From the NCBI RefSeq assembly GCF_013409255.1, contig NZ_JACCAS010000002.1, positions 2,532,001-2,596,000 on the forward strand: a stretch of DNA of 64,000 bases, in the 5' to 3' direction. The notes under the pieces were generated by a model. The model saw only the letters and a list, made by a program, of their open reading frames with translations, was not told where the DNA came from and made no database searches. Position numbers and translations under genes: made by a program. Source of the DNA: Paraburkholderia bryophila (GTDB lineage: Bacteria > Pseudomonadota > Gammaproteobacteria > Burkholderiales > Burkholderiaceae). Positions 1 through 8,235 of the stretch are shown here, in pieces (positions within the stretch are counted from its first letter, which is position 1; every line of letters begins with the position of its first letter).

Positions 1-153
1 GCGCGACAGCGTGCGGTTGAGTGTCACCTCGGCTTGCGCGACGATCGCGAGCCACGCGATGACGGCGATAATCGCCGCTAACGTCACCGACGAAACACTA
101 GGCGTATGCAGCGGAAGATCGGGCTCCCGTTGCTGATGAGGGGCAGGGCGCAT
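1..153 (-). CDS. N-terminal fragment of a membrane protein (possibly Pr6Pr/FAR-17a type)
   Basis: The reverse strand opens with ATG at 153 and stays open for 51 codons to the window edge. After a polar stretch of about 20 residues comes one clear membrane segment (about residues 24-42, ending AWLAIVAQ), followed by VTLNRTLSR. A hydrophobic helix of this kind right at the N-terminus resembles the first segment of Pr6Pr-type multi-pass proteins, but only one helix is visible, so the family is a guess. No good ribosome site precedes the ATG; a TATAAA-like stretch lies just upstream. It lies downstream of motB on the same strand, with a gap of about 90 bases. Confidence 0.4.
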   Translation of the reverse strand, partial: MRPAPHQQREPDLPLHTPSVSSVTLAAIIAVIAWLAIVAQAEVTLNRTLSR

Positions 154-246
154 GCGATCGATTTTATACGCGCCACCGGGGCTGCGCAGTGTGCGCTATC
201 GATCGCATGCCTTCAGGTTGCGCAGGTCCAACAGCGCCGGAAAAAT

Positions 247-1239
247 TCACGGCGTGCCATGCGTTCCGGTCACCGGCTGCAGACGTTCCACCACCGCTGG
301 AATGACCGAGCTTGCCGGTGTGGCTTCGTCGATCGCGGTGCGGCCGCCATCGTGGAAAAAGGCCAGTTCCGCCGCCTTGTTCAGCACGAGGATACTGATG
401 CGCCGGTTGGTCGGCTCGTCGACGACCTTGCTGTTCAGCGGCAAGACGTCGGCCAGCCCGCGCACCTGCAACAGCTTTTCGCCGTGCATGCCGCCCTCCA
501 CCAGCGCGCGGCGCGCGGCGTTGGCGCGCTCCGACGACAACTCCCAGTTCGAATAGCCGTCCGGGCCCGCGGTGTACGGCACCGCATCCGTATGGCCGGC
601 AATCGAAATACGGTTGTCGACGTCGTTGAGCGCGGCGCCGATCTGCGTGAGAATCGTCACCGCATACGGTTGCAGCTTCGAACTGCCGGAGGCGAACATC
701 GGCCGGTTTTGCGAGTCGACGATCTCGATGCGCAGGCCTTCGTTGGTGATCGAAATGCGGATCTGATCCTTGAACGCCTTCAAGGCCGGGCTCTGTTCGA
801 TCAGCGTGGTGAGCTTCGCCTTCAGTTGTTCGAGGCGGGCCGCATCCGCGGGCGCCACGGTCGGGGCGGCGGTGGTCGGCGGCGTCGGTTGGGTCTGGCT
901 CTTCTTGCCGTCGCCGGGCCGCGTGTCGGAGATATCGCGGCCGCCGCCCTGCACCACGCTCGGTCGCGCGGCGGCGGTGCCCTGGCTGCCGCCGAGCAGG
1001 CTCGACAGCGGCGTGTTGAAATAATCTTCGATACCCTGCTTGTCGTACTTCGACGTCGAGCCGAGCAGCCACATCAACAGAAAGAACGCCATCATTGCCG
1101 TGACGAAATCGGCGTACGCGATCTTCCACGCGCCGCCGTGATGCGCGGCGTGATCGCCGCCCTTGCGCAAGCGGCGCACGATCACGGGGGCCGGCGTTTC
1201 CACCTGTTGCGACGCGCGCGACGGTCTTTCGCTCATCAT
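247..1239 (-). CDS. motB: Flagellar motor stator protein MotB
   Basis: 330 residues. MotB pairs with MotA in the inner membrane to form the proton-driven stator and anchors it to peptidoglycan. A basic cytoplasmic N-terminus is followed by a single membrane helix (about 42-59) carrying the proton-binding aspartate at D44 in YADFVTAMMAF. A Pro/Thr/Ala-rich linker follows, then an OmpA-like peptidoglycan-binding domain from about 180 to 300 (AGHTDAVPY; LSSERANAARR; GLADVLPLN; NRRISILV). Two ATGs are adjacent (1239 and 1236); GGAG lies just upstream, 11 bases after the motA stop, so the two genes are translationally close. No chemotaxis or flhDC genes are next to it. Confidence 0.95.
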   Translation of the reverse strand: MMSERPSRASQQVETPAPVIVRRLRKGGDHAAHHGGAWKIAYADFVTAMMAFFLLMWLLGSTSKYDKQGIEDYFNTPLSSLLGGSQGTAAARPSVVQGGGRDISDTRPGDGKKSQTQPTPPTTAAPTVAPADAARLEQLKAKLTTLIEQSPALKAFKDQIRISITNEGLRIEIVDSQNRPMFASGSSKLQPYAVTILTQIGAALNDVDNRISIAGHTDAVPYTAGPDGYSNWELSSERANAARRALVEGGMHGEKLLQVRGLADVLPLNSKVVDEPTNRRISILVLNKAAELAFFHDGGRTAIDEATPASSVIPAVVERLQPVTGTHGTP

Positions 1240-1250
1240 GCCGCTCCGCG

Positions 1251-2120
1251 TCAGGCCGACTTCGGCATTTTGGTGGCGCGCACGGCGTCGTCGAGCTCCT
1301 GGAAGCTCGGGCGATCGGCGGTGAACAATACCTTGCGGCCGAACTCGACCGCGATCGGCGGCGCGTAGCCGGACAGCGACGCGAGCAGCACGGCCTTCAC
1401 GCACTGATAAGGCTTGGCTTCGGCGCGGCCCTTGGCATTGAGCAGATCGGCAACCGGGCCGATAAAACCATACGCGAGCAGAATGCCGAGGAACGTGCCG
1501 ACCAGCGCGCCGGCGATCATCTCGCCAAGCACGGCGGGCGGTGCGCCGACCGAGCCCATGGTGTGAACCACGCCCATCACGGCCGCGACAATGCCGAACG
1601 CGGGCAGGCCGTCGGCCATTTTCTGAATCGCGTTGGCCGCGACCGAGGCTTCCGCGTGGTGCGTAGCGAGTTCCTCATCCATCAGGTCCTGCACTTCGAG
1701 CACGTTCACGTTGCCGCCGGACATCATGCGCAGATAGTCGACGATGAAGTCGAGCAAGTGATGATCTTCGAGCACGTGCGGGTATTTCTGGAACAGTACG
1801 CTTTCCTCAGGTGCGCCGACGTCGACTTCGAGCGACATCATGCCTTCCTTGCGGGCCTTCTGAAGCAACTCGTACAGCAGCGCGATCAGTTCAAGATATT
1901 TCTCTTTGGTGTAGCCGCCCGTCTTGAAGCATGACGGGATCGCCTTGAGGGTTTTCTTCAGCGTGGAAGTCGGATTGCTCACGACAAACGCGCCGATCGC
2001 CGCGCCGAAAATACACAGCAATTCGAACGGCTGTAGGAGCGCCAGCACGTGGCCGCCCACGCCGACAAAACTACCGATCACAGAACCGATCACCAGCACC
2101 CAGCCGATTGCGACAAACAT
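1251..2120 (-). CDS. motA: Flagellar motor stator protein MotA
   Basis: 289 residues, the usual MotA length. This is the four-helix inner-membrane half of the proton-conducting stator. The first helices are rich in Gly/Val/Ile; a charged cytoplasmic loop follows (KARKEGMMSLE, with the Arg/Glu region that contacts FliG in E. coli); the third and fourth helices carry the conserved prolines (DGLPAFGIVAAVMG and YGFIGPVADLL). ATG at 2120 was chosen because GGAGAG precedes it and the protein then begins MFVAIGW like other MotA proteins; a longer frame starting 13 codons earlier lacks a ribosome site. It forms an operon with motB. I saw no convincing sigma-28 promoter in the upstream gap. Confidence 0.95.
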   Translation of the reverse strand: MFVAIGWVLVIGSVIGSFVGVGGHVLALLQPFELLCIFGAAIGAFVVSNPTSTLKKTLKAIPSCFKTGGYTKEKYLELIALLYELLQKARKEGMMSLEVDVGAPEESVLFQKYPHVLEDHHLLDFIVDYLRMMSGGNVNVLEVQDLMDEELATHHAEASVAANAIQKMADGLPAFGIVAAVMGVVHTMGSVGAPPAVLGEMIAGALVGTFLGILLAYGFIGPVADLLNAKGRAEAKPYQCVKAVLLASLSGYAPPIAVEFGRKVLFTADRPSFQELDDAVRATKMPKSA

Positions 2121-2573
2121 ACTCTCTCCGATTATCTTGCCTGACGCGTGATCGAACACGATCGATCGAGAACAGGCCCTCTTTTAAGGGACTTTTCTCG
2201 TGCGTCGTTAAAAGTTTGTATGTACTGGTAAACGGCGCGAATCTTTTTTGCTGAAGTGCTTGCACCCATGAAAAACGCAAAATTCACCGGATAGTTACTT
2301 TGTGATGACGCTTCCGGTAATTTTGTCCGTCAACCGGGTGATCGTTGCAGCCGCAACTTCTTCGGCGGCGTAGGGGGAAATCCCGAGTGAGCGGCCGCGT
2401 CATGCGAAATGAATGGCGCCACCTTTTTACCGATCGGTCTGCTAGCATGGCTACCGGCTCGTGGCCACGGCTGTTCCAGCCGCCACGCTCATGCGCCGGA
2501 CGTTCCGCTTTATCGTGCCCGCACAAGTCGTCTCTAGAACCGATCGTGAAGACTCACACAAACGGAGAAGAGC
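2121..2573. other. Divergent intergenic region between motA and the DUF2252 gene
   Basis: About 450 bases with no supportable gene. It must hold the promoters for motAB (leftward) and the DUF2252 gene (rightward). The half nearest motA has several A/T runs but no clear sigma-28 or sigma-70 pair; frames in the other half look like noise. Confidence 0.5.
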
Positions 2574-3983
2574 ATGAAAGCCAGCACCATTGCCGAACGG
2601 GAGGCCCGTGGCCGTGCCGCCCGCGAGCACTCGAAGCGCTCGAGCCATAAAGCGATCGGCGAATTGCACCGCGATCCGGTCGCGTTGCTCAGGCAAAGCA
2701 GCGAGGGCCGGGTCGACAACCTCGTGCCGCTGCGCTATGGGCGCATGGCCGTCTCACCCTTCACGTTTTTCCGCGGCACCGCGATCCTGCAGGCGCACGA
2801 TCTGAGCAAGGTGCATGACAGCGGCCTCACCATGACAATCTGCGGCGACGGCCATCTGATGAACTTCGGTGGGTTCGCCACGCCCGAGCGGCAACTGGTC
2901 TTCGATCTGAACGACTTCGACGAAGTGGCGATCGGTCCATTCGAATGGGATCTGAAACGCCTCACGGCGAGCCTCGTGGTCGCCGCGCGTCATATGCGCC
3001 TGAGCCGTGGCACGGCGGAGCATCTGGTGATGACGGCGGTGTCGACCTATCGCGATCGCATGGCGCAATACGCACAATGCGGAGCGCTCGAACTCTGGTA
3101 CGACCGCATTACGTTCGACCTGATGGCCGAGACGGCGCTCACGCCGGAGCGCCGCCGCGCGGTGCGGCGCGGCATGGAAAAGGCAGCGAGCCGTACGCAT
3201 GAAAGCCTGCTGGAGAAAATGGCCGAGTTCGACGGCGAAGCCTGGACGATTCGCGATGCGCCGCCGGGCATGTTTCACGTGCACGGCGCGAACACGCTGT
3301 TCTCGCCGGAGGACGACTGGTTCAGCATCGGCAATTGGCGCACGCTGATCGAGCCGATGTGTGACGAGTACCTGAAAACCTTATCGCACGACCGGCGTGA
3401 ATTGCTCGGTCATTTCACCGTGCAGGATCTCGTGTTCAAAGTCGTGGGCGTGGGCAGCGTGGGCACGCGCTGCCTCGTGCTGTTGAACGTCGATCATATG
3501 GGCAAGCCGCTGTTCATTCAGATCAAGGAAGCGCGCAAGTCGGTGATCGCGCAGTTTCATAAGTCGCCGCCGTATAAGCATGAAGGACAGCGGGTGGTTG
3601 GCGGTCAGCGCATGTTGCAGGCGGCCAGCGATATTTTTCTCGGTTGGGCGACCGGCCCGTCGGGGCGGCATTTCTACTTCCGCCAACTGCGCGACATGAA
3701 GCTGTCGGCGAATATCGAACTGTTCGACACGGATCTGCTGGAGGGTTACGCGCGACTGTGCGGCTGGATCATGGCGCGCGCGCATGCGAAGGCGAGTGGC
3801 CAGGCGATCGAAATCGGCGCGTATATCGGCCGCGGCGATCAGTTCGCGGAGGCGTTGACCGGCTACGCAACGGCTTACGCGGACCAGGTGGAGCGCGATT
3901 ACGACGTGTTTCTGAAGGCCTGCCGAAGCGGTGAACTTGAAGCGCGTACGGATGAGGATATGGCGGCGGATTTCCGCGTGTAA
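2574..3983 (+). CDS. DUF2252 family protein
   Basis: 469 residues, typical for DUF2252. The family has a kinase/phosphotransferase-like fold and no settled biochemical role. Family blocks visible here are FRGTA near residue 65, GDGHLMNFGGFATPE around 90-105, FDLNDFDEVAIGPFEWDLKRL around 110-130, and later QIKEARKS and the GQRVVGGQRMLQ stretch. The GDxHxxNFG and DFD motifs resemble the catalytic loop and metal motif of aminoglycoside-phosphotransferase-like kinases, so activity is plausible. The start is supported by GGAGAAG six bases upstream. It is transcribed alone, away from motAB and towards the deacetylase gene. Confidence 0.9.
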   Translation: MKASTIAEREARGRAAREHSKRSSHKAIGELHRDPVALLRQSSEGRVDNLVPLRYGRMAVSPFTFFRGTAILQAHDLSKVHDSGLTMTICGDGHLMNFGGFATPERQLVFDLNDFDEVAIGPFEWDLKRLTASLVVAARHMRLSRGTAEHLVMTAVSTYRDRMAQYAQCGALELWYDRITFDLMAETALTPERRRAVRRGMEKAASRTHESLLEKMAEFDGEAWTIRDAPPGMFHVHGANTLFSPEDDWFSIGNWRTLIEPMCDEYLKTLSHDRRELLGHFTVQDLVFKVVGVGSVGTRCLVLLNVDHMGKPLFIQIKEARKSVIAQFHKSPPYKHEGQRVVGGQRMLQAASDIFLGWATGPSGRHFYFRQLRDMKLSANIELFDTDLLEGYARLCGWIMARAHAKASGQAIEIGAYIGRGDQFAEALTGYATAYADQVERDYDVFLKACRSGELEARTDEDMAADFRV

Positions 3984-4015
3984 CGCTGGGGTGGATGGGG
4001 CTTGCGGCGCGGTTC

Positions 4016-4060
4016 GATTCGACTCGACTTGCCTCGACTCGACTCGACTCGACTCGACTC
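4016..4060. repeat. GACTC pentanucleotide tandem repeat
   Basis: Nine 5-base units in a row. The last five (4036-4060) are perfect GACTC; the first four are near-perfect variants (GATTC, GACTC, GACTT, GCCTC). It lies between the ends of two convergent genes, so length change should not alter either protein. Its unit size allows slippage, which would make it a variable-number marker. Confidence 0.85.
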
Positions 4061-4092
4061 GACGAGCCGCGCTTCACGCAGCTTGCCGCGCC

Positions 4093-4944
4093 TCAGTGCT
4101 CGACGCGCGCTTCGCGTAGCGTGACGAAGCGGAGACGCTGTTCGCGCGCTGCTTCGATCACACGCGGCAGCACCGCGAGGATCAGCGGCTGGCCTTCGAT
4201 CGTGAGGGCCGCATTGCCGTCATGCAGCAGCAGAATGTCGCGCGGCGCGAGACCGTCGAGCAGGCGCCGCGTCACTACGTCAGGATCGCGCTCGCGCGTG
4301 TCGTAGCCGCGCCGCGTCCACGCCGCGAGCCGCAAATCGAGTTTGCGCAGCACGGGTTCGAGGAAAATATTGCGCAGGCCCGCGGGCGCGCGGAAGAACA
4401 TCGGCCGCTCGCCGCTCAGCGCTTCGAGCGTGCGTTGCGCGGCGTCGATCTCGCGCGTGAGCGAGCCCGGCAGCGTGACGGAAAACGTGTGCACGTGAAC
4501 CTGCGAGTGGTTTTCGAGCGCATGGCCACGCGCCACGATGTCGCGTGCGAGTTCCGGATAGCGCTGCGCCTTCGCGCCGATGCAGAAGAACGTGGCGCGC
4601 ACGCCGAGCGCGTCGAGCAGGTCCAGCACTTGCGGCGTGACGGCAGGGTCGGGGCCGTCGTCGATAGTCAGTGCAATCGCGTCGGCGTTCTGCGCGCCCG
4701 CGGGCAGGCGTGTCCAGTTCGGACCCAGCAGCGAGGTGCGCGGCAACAGGCCGGCCACGGTGAAGACGGCATGATTCGCGAACATCGCGGCCAGCCACCA
4801 GGGCCACTGGGCCGGCGTGAGCAGTACACCGGCCAGCACGAAGACGTGCCAGGCGGCGGTGGCCGTGAGCATCGCGGGGTAGCCGGTGCGCGGCCAACGC
4901 AATGGCGCTGGCGTGGCGCCATGCGGCGAGGAGTGTTCAGTCAT
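4093..4944 (-). CDS. Polysaccharide deacetylase (NodB domain) membrane protein
   Basis: 283 residues. Two membrane segments (about 25-43 and 48-67) precede a NodB homology domain of carbohydrate esterase family 4, which removes N-acetyl groups from chitin-, PNAG- or peptidoglycan-like glycans using a divalent metal. Catalytic motifs are complete: TIDDGPDP (D95-D96), the metal-binding NHSQVH (H146, H150), FRAPAG (about 184-189), and LLLHDG (H241-D242). The anchored N-terminus places the enzyme at the inner membrane. GGAAG lies nine bases before the ATG. It converges on the DUF2252 gene; no exopolysaccharide cluster is nearby, so the substrate is unknown. Confidence 0.9.
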   Translation of the reverse strand: MTEHSSPHGATPAPLRWPRTGYPAMLTATAAWHVFVLAGVLLTPAQWPWWLAAMFANHAVFTVAGLLPRTSLLGPNWTRLPAGAQNADAIALTIDDGPDPAVTPQVLDLLDALGVRATFFCIGAKAQRYPELARDIVARGHALENHSQVHVHTFSVTLPGSLTREIDAAQRTLEALSGERPMFFRAPAGLRNIFLEPVLRKLDLRLAAWTRRGYDTRERDPDVVTRRLLDGLAPRDILLLHDGNAALTIEGQPLILAVLPRVIEAAREQRLRFVTLREARVEH

Positions 4945-5314
4945 AAAGCGTACTTCCGGTCAGCCTTCCTCCGTCCTGGGAAGGTCTTGAATCGCGCAAG
5001 CGGCGCGCAACGTCGAACGATACCATTGATGCGCGGCGCAACGTAGCAGCGGACAGGATCGGCAAATAACGACAGGGCTTTGAAAGATGTCGTTTCGCTG
5101 TGTGTGGGCCGTTGCATTTTTTGCGGTGGAGTTCGCTGCAAATCGGCGCGTCGGGTTGTAGGGTGCTGAGGGGTGATACAGCCAGGGGCAGGCGCTTGCG
5201 GGCATTTGCTGGATCTACGGTGTCCCTATGCAGCCGGTCTGTAGAACAGCAACTATCGTTCATGAACCAGGAGTACGCGCTGAAACGCCGACTCCGGTCG
5301 ACAGGAGAGACGTC
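4945..5314. other. Divergent intergenic region, deacetylase / SDR
   Basis: About 370 bases without a supportable gene. It should contain promoters for both flanking genes. Frames that cross it have no ribosome site and unlikely composition. Confidence 0.45.
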
Positions 5315-6079
5315 GTGACGGGAGCAGGAATCAAGAAGGTCGCACTGGTGACGGGCGCGGGCAGCGGAATTGGCCGTGCATCTGCGCTCAAACTGCTGGA
5401 ACACGGTTATAGCGTCGTGCTGGCCGGCCGCCGCCAGGCGCCGCTCGACGCGCTCGCGCACGAAGCGCAACAACTCGGCGGCGACGCGCTGGCGGTGGCC
5501 TGCGACGTGACCGACGCCGCAAGCGTTGCCGCGTTGTTCGACGTCATCCGCGAGCGGCGCGGCCGGCTCGACCTGCTGTTCAACAACGCGGGCCGAAGCG
5601 CTCCGCCGGTCGAGATCGACGAACTCGATATCGACGAATGGCGCTCGGTGGTCGATACCAATCTCACCGGCGTGTTCCTCTGCACGCGAGCGGCCTTCGG
5701 TCTGATGAAAACGCAGAACCCGCGCGGCGGCCGCATCATCAATAACGGCTCGATCTCGGCGCATGCGCCGCGGCCCCACAGCATCGCGTACACGGCGACC
5801 AAGCATGCGATCACCGGCCTCACGAAGGCCGTCTCGCTCGACGGCCGTCCGTACGACATCGTGTGCGGGCAGATCGACATCGGCAATGCGGCCACGGAAA
5901 TGGCCGCACGGATGGCACAGGGCACGCCGCAAGCGAACGGCGAAATCATGATCGAACCGTTGATGGACGTTCAGCATGTTGCCGACGCGATATTGCACAT
6001 GGCCGAACTGCCGCTGTCGGCTAATGTGCAGTTCATGACCATCATGGCGAGCAAGATGCCGTTCGTCGGGCGGGGGTGA
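5315..6079 (+). CDS. Short-chain dehydrogenase/reductase (SDR)
   Basis: 254 residues. Classical SDR oxidoreductase: nucleotide-binding TGAGSGIG at 13-20, NNAG at 90-93, catalytic Ser near 146 (NNGSIS), and Y159/K163 in AYTATKHA. The Rossmann fold uses NAD(H) or NADP(H); the basic pair RR after the second strand favours NADP(H), though this is weak evidence. The GTG at 5315 is chosen because AGGAGAG lies six bases upstream and the protein then starts just before the first strand; an upstream ATG frame adds 29 unrelated residues. It is monocistronic, so its substrate cannot be inferred. Confidence 0.9.
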   Translation: MTGAGIKKVALVTGAGSGIGRASALKLLEHGYSVVLAGRRQAPLDALAHEAQQLGGDALAVACDVTDAASVAALFDVIRERRGRLDLLFNNAGRSAPPVEIDELDIDEWRSVVDTNLTGVFLCTRAAFGLMKTQNPRGGRIINNGSISAHAPRPHSIAYTATKHAITGLTKAVSLDGRPYDIVCGQIDIGNAATEMAARMAQGTPQANGEIMIEPLMDVQHVADAILHMAELPLSANVQFMTIMASKMPFVGRG

Positions 6080-6095
6080 CGGCGGGCAGACGGAC

Positions 6096-6156
6096 ACGCG
6101 AGCCACGAGCCACGGGCACGCGAGCCACGGGCCACGGGCGCACGGGCCACGGGCCG
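6096..6156. repeat. Degenerate GCCACGGG-type tandem repeat
   Basis: Between the SDR stop and the next gene, short units built on gccacgag and gccacggg recur about seven times with small insertions (cgcacggg). It is non-coding and imperfect. Confidence 0.6.
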
Positions 6157-6266
6157 ACATTGGCGGCCGGCAACAGCTAGTGGGCAGCCGCCGCCGGCCA
6201 CCTGCAGCACAGCGCCGGAGATCAACTTATACTGAGCGCTTTCTCTTCCACGGACCGCGATTCGCC

Positions 6267-6515
6267 GTGTCTCGAGCCACACTCAGTGACGACCCGCAGC
6301 CGGCGCCGCCCGTGCAGCCCGATCTCGACGATTGCTGTCACAGCGGCTGCAATCCGTGTGTATTCGATCTCTACGACGAAGCGCTCGACCGTTATCAGGC
6401 CGCACTCGCGCAATGGCAAGCGCGGCAAGAACGGCAGGCGGCCGAGGCATCGGTGCCGGTGCAGGCAACGCCCAAGCGCCAAAGCAAACCGCGTCAACGT
6501 CGCGGATCAGGTTAG
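6267..6515 (+). CDS. Oxidoreductase-like domain small Cys protein
   Basis: 82 residues from the GTG at 6267. It matches the short oxidoreductase-like N-terminal domain: Pro-rich lead, then DDCCHSGCNPCVFD with C23, C24, C28 and C31, then DLYDEALDRYQAAL. In this family the Cys cluster suggests metal or FeS binding; no reaction is established. The tail is basic (KRQSKPRQRR). A TTATACT element at 6227-6233 would put the transcript start near 6240, which favours this GTG; a GTG at 6180 would give 111 residues with an unlikely Arg-rich lead. The following sir2 gene starts 51 bases downstream on the same strand. Confidence 0.7.
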   Translation: MSRATLSDDPQPAPPVQPDLDDCCHSGCNPCVFDLYDEALDRYQAALAQWQARQERQAAEASVPVQATPKRQSKPRQRRGSG

Positions 6516-6566
6516 GCGGCTCGCCGGGTTCGCTCTGAAACGCCCCAGCATTCCACCCCATCCGTC

Positions 6567-7436
6567 ATGACCGACCTTCAGCCCGCGCCTCTCGACCCCT
6601 CGAACGAATCCCACACGCTGGACGACCTGCATCGTTTCGTGCAGCGTCATCCGCGTCTGTTCGTGCTGACCGGCGCGGGGATCAGCACCGATTCCGGCAT
6701 TCCCGGCTATCGCGACGACAACGGCGAATGGAAGCGCTCGCCGCCCATCACGTTGCAGGAATTTCTCGGCACGCAGGCCATGCGACAGCGGTACTGGGCT
6801 CGCAGCATGGTCGGCTGGCCGGTCGTCGCGCACGCGCAGCCCAACGCCGCGCATACCGCGCTGGCCAGACTGCAGGCCGCCGGTCAGGTGCCGACGCTCG
6901 TCACGCAGAACGTCGACGGTCTGCATCAGCGGGCGGGTAGCCGCGACGTGATCGAACTGCACGGCGGCATCGACGGTGTGACGTGTCTGGATTGCGGCAT
7001 GCAGCATTCGCGCGCGTCGATCCAGCAGACGCTCGAAGCGGACAATCCCGCGTTGCTGAACGTGACCGCCGAAACCGCCGCCGACGGCGACGCGCATCTC
7101 GAATGGCACGCGCTCGACACGTTCCGCGTGCCGGCCTGTTCGAATTGCGGCGGCCTGCTCAAACCGTCAGTGGTGTTCTTCGGCGAAAGCGTGCCGCGCG
7201 AGCGTGTCGAAGCGGCCTCGCATGCGCTCGATGCAGCGGATGCGGTGCTGGTGGTCGGTTCGTCGCTGATGGTCTACTCCGGTTACCGCTTTTGCGTGTG
7301 GGCGCAGAAGCAGGGCAAACCGATCGCCGCGATCAATCTGGGGCGGACGCGCGCCGATCCGCTGTTGTCGCTGAAACTCGCGGCGCCGTGCGCCGACACG
7401 CTCACCGCGCTGGCCGGACGGCTGGCGCTGGATTGA
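6567..7436 (+). CDS. Sir2-family NAD-dependent protein deacylase (sirtuin)
   Basis: 289 residues. Sirtuins remove acyl groups from lysines and consume NAD+. The catalytic core is complete: GAGIS at 36-40, GYRD at 47-50, TQNVDGLH at 113-120, and the general base H132 in ELHGG. The zinc knuckle is intact with C140, C143, C191 and C194 (CLDC and CSNC). NAD-binding VVGSSLMV and INLG follow. Length and the long insert between the two Cys pairs fit the SIRT4-like class II bacterial group. The pyridoxamine-oxidase-like gene follows closely on the same strand. Confidence 0.93.
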   Translation: MTDLQPAPLDPSNESHTLDDLHRFVQRHPRLFVLTGAGISTDSGIPGYRDDNGEWKRSPPITLQEFLGTQAMRQRYWARSMVGWPVVAHAQPNAAHTALARLQAAGQVPTLVTQNVDGLHQRAGSRDVIELHGGIDGVTCLDCGMQHSRASIQQTLEADNPALLNVTAETAADGDAHLEWHALDTFRVPACSNCGGLLKPSVVFFGESVPRERVEAASHALDAADAVLVVGSSLMVYSGYRFCVWAQKQGKPIAAINLGRTRADPLLSLKLAAPCADTLTALAGRLALD

Positions 7437-7532
7437 AGATTGAAGAGAAGGTTGAAGGCCGACTGCCGCGCCCCGACCGCGCCGCGCTCACCCGAACCGG
7501 AAAAACACCCGCAGCTACGCAAAGGAACACCG

Positions 7533-8138
7533 ATGTTGACGACGATCGAACAGCTCGAAGCCATCTATGGTCAGCCGCACGAGCGCGCAGTACGCAAAGA
7601 GATTCCGACGATCAACGAGGACTATCGCGCATTCATCGAGGTCGCGCCGTTCGTCGTGCTCGCCACGGCCGGCCCCGAAGGTCTCGACTGTTCGCCGCGC
7701 GGTGACGCGCCGGGTTTCGTGCGCGTGATCGACGAACGCACGCTCGCGTTGCCGGACCGTCCCGGCAACAATCGCATCGACAGTCTGCGCAATATCATTG
7801 CCGAGCCGAAGCTGGCGCTGCTGTTTGTCATCCCCGGTGTGGGCGAGAGTTTGCGCGTGAACGGCCGCGGCCGCATCACCGACGACCCCAAATGGCTGGA
7901 CAGTTTCGCGGTCGTTGGTAAACTGCCGCGCACCGTGCTGCTGATCGATGTCGACGCGGTCTATTTCCACTGCTCGAAAGCGCTGGTGCGCTCGAAACTG
8001 TGGGATCCGGCGCGGCATATCGAACGTTCGCGGCTGCCGAGCGCGGGCGAAATTCATCGGCGTATCAACGGCGCGAGCTTCGACGCCGCGACTTACGACC
8101 GCGAACTCGACGAGCGCGTGCGCACGACTCTGTATTGA
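7533..8138 (+). CDS. PPOX-type flavoprotein (pyridoxamine 5'-phosphate oxidase-like)
   Basis: 201 residues. Split-barrel FMN-binding protein related to the MSMEG_1061 family. Characteristic stretches are FVVLATAGPEGLDCSPRGD (about 43-61), LALPDRPGNNRIDSL (about 76-90) and FHCSKALVRSKLWDP near 150, which surround the flavin site in relatives. Substrate unknown; relatives bind FMN or F420. AAGGA lies shortly before the ATG at 7533; a longer frame from 7440 starts inside the gap after the sirtuin gene and lacks a ribosome site. It is probably cotranscribed with the sirtuin. Confidence 0.85.
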   Translation: MLTTIEQLEAIYGQPHERAVRKEIPTINEDYRAFIEVAPFVVLATAGPEGLDCSPRGDAPGFVRVIDERTLALPDRPGNNRIDSLRNIIAEPKLALLFVIPGVGESLRVNGRGRITDDPKWLDSFAVVGKLPRTVLLIDVDAVYFHCSKALVRSKLWDPARHIERSRLPSAGEIHRRINGASFDAATYDRELDERVRTTLY

Positions 8139-8220
8139 AACACGAGCTGAAACACGAGCTGAACATAAGCTGCAACACGAACTCCAACGCGAGCTGAACC
8201 TCGCGTCGAACCACGAGCAG
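8138..8220. repeat. 12-bp degenerate tandem repeat (upstream of DUF938 gene)
   Basis: About seven units of 11-12 bases on the pattern AACACGAGCTGA start at the last base of the PPOX stop codon. The first two units are identical, then drift appears. A second array with the same period sits on the other side of the DUF938 gene. Confidence 0.7.
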
Positions 8221-8235
8221 AATCCCAGGCCGACC

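Noticed and set aside
106..1368. Long forward reading frame opposite motB
   Set aside because: Shadow of the motB coding strand; high-GC codon bias produces it, its translation is Arg/His-rich with no known domain.
4937..6160. Long reverse frame across the SDR gene
   Set aside because: Antisense shadow of a well-supported SDR gene; composition is Arg-rich and no ribosome site is seen.
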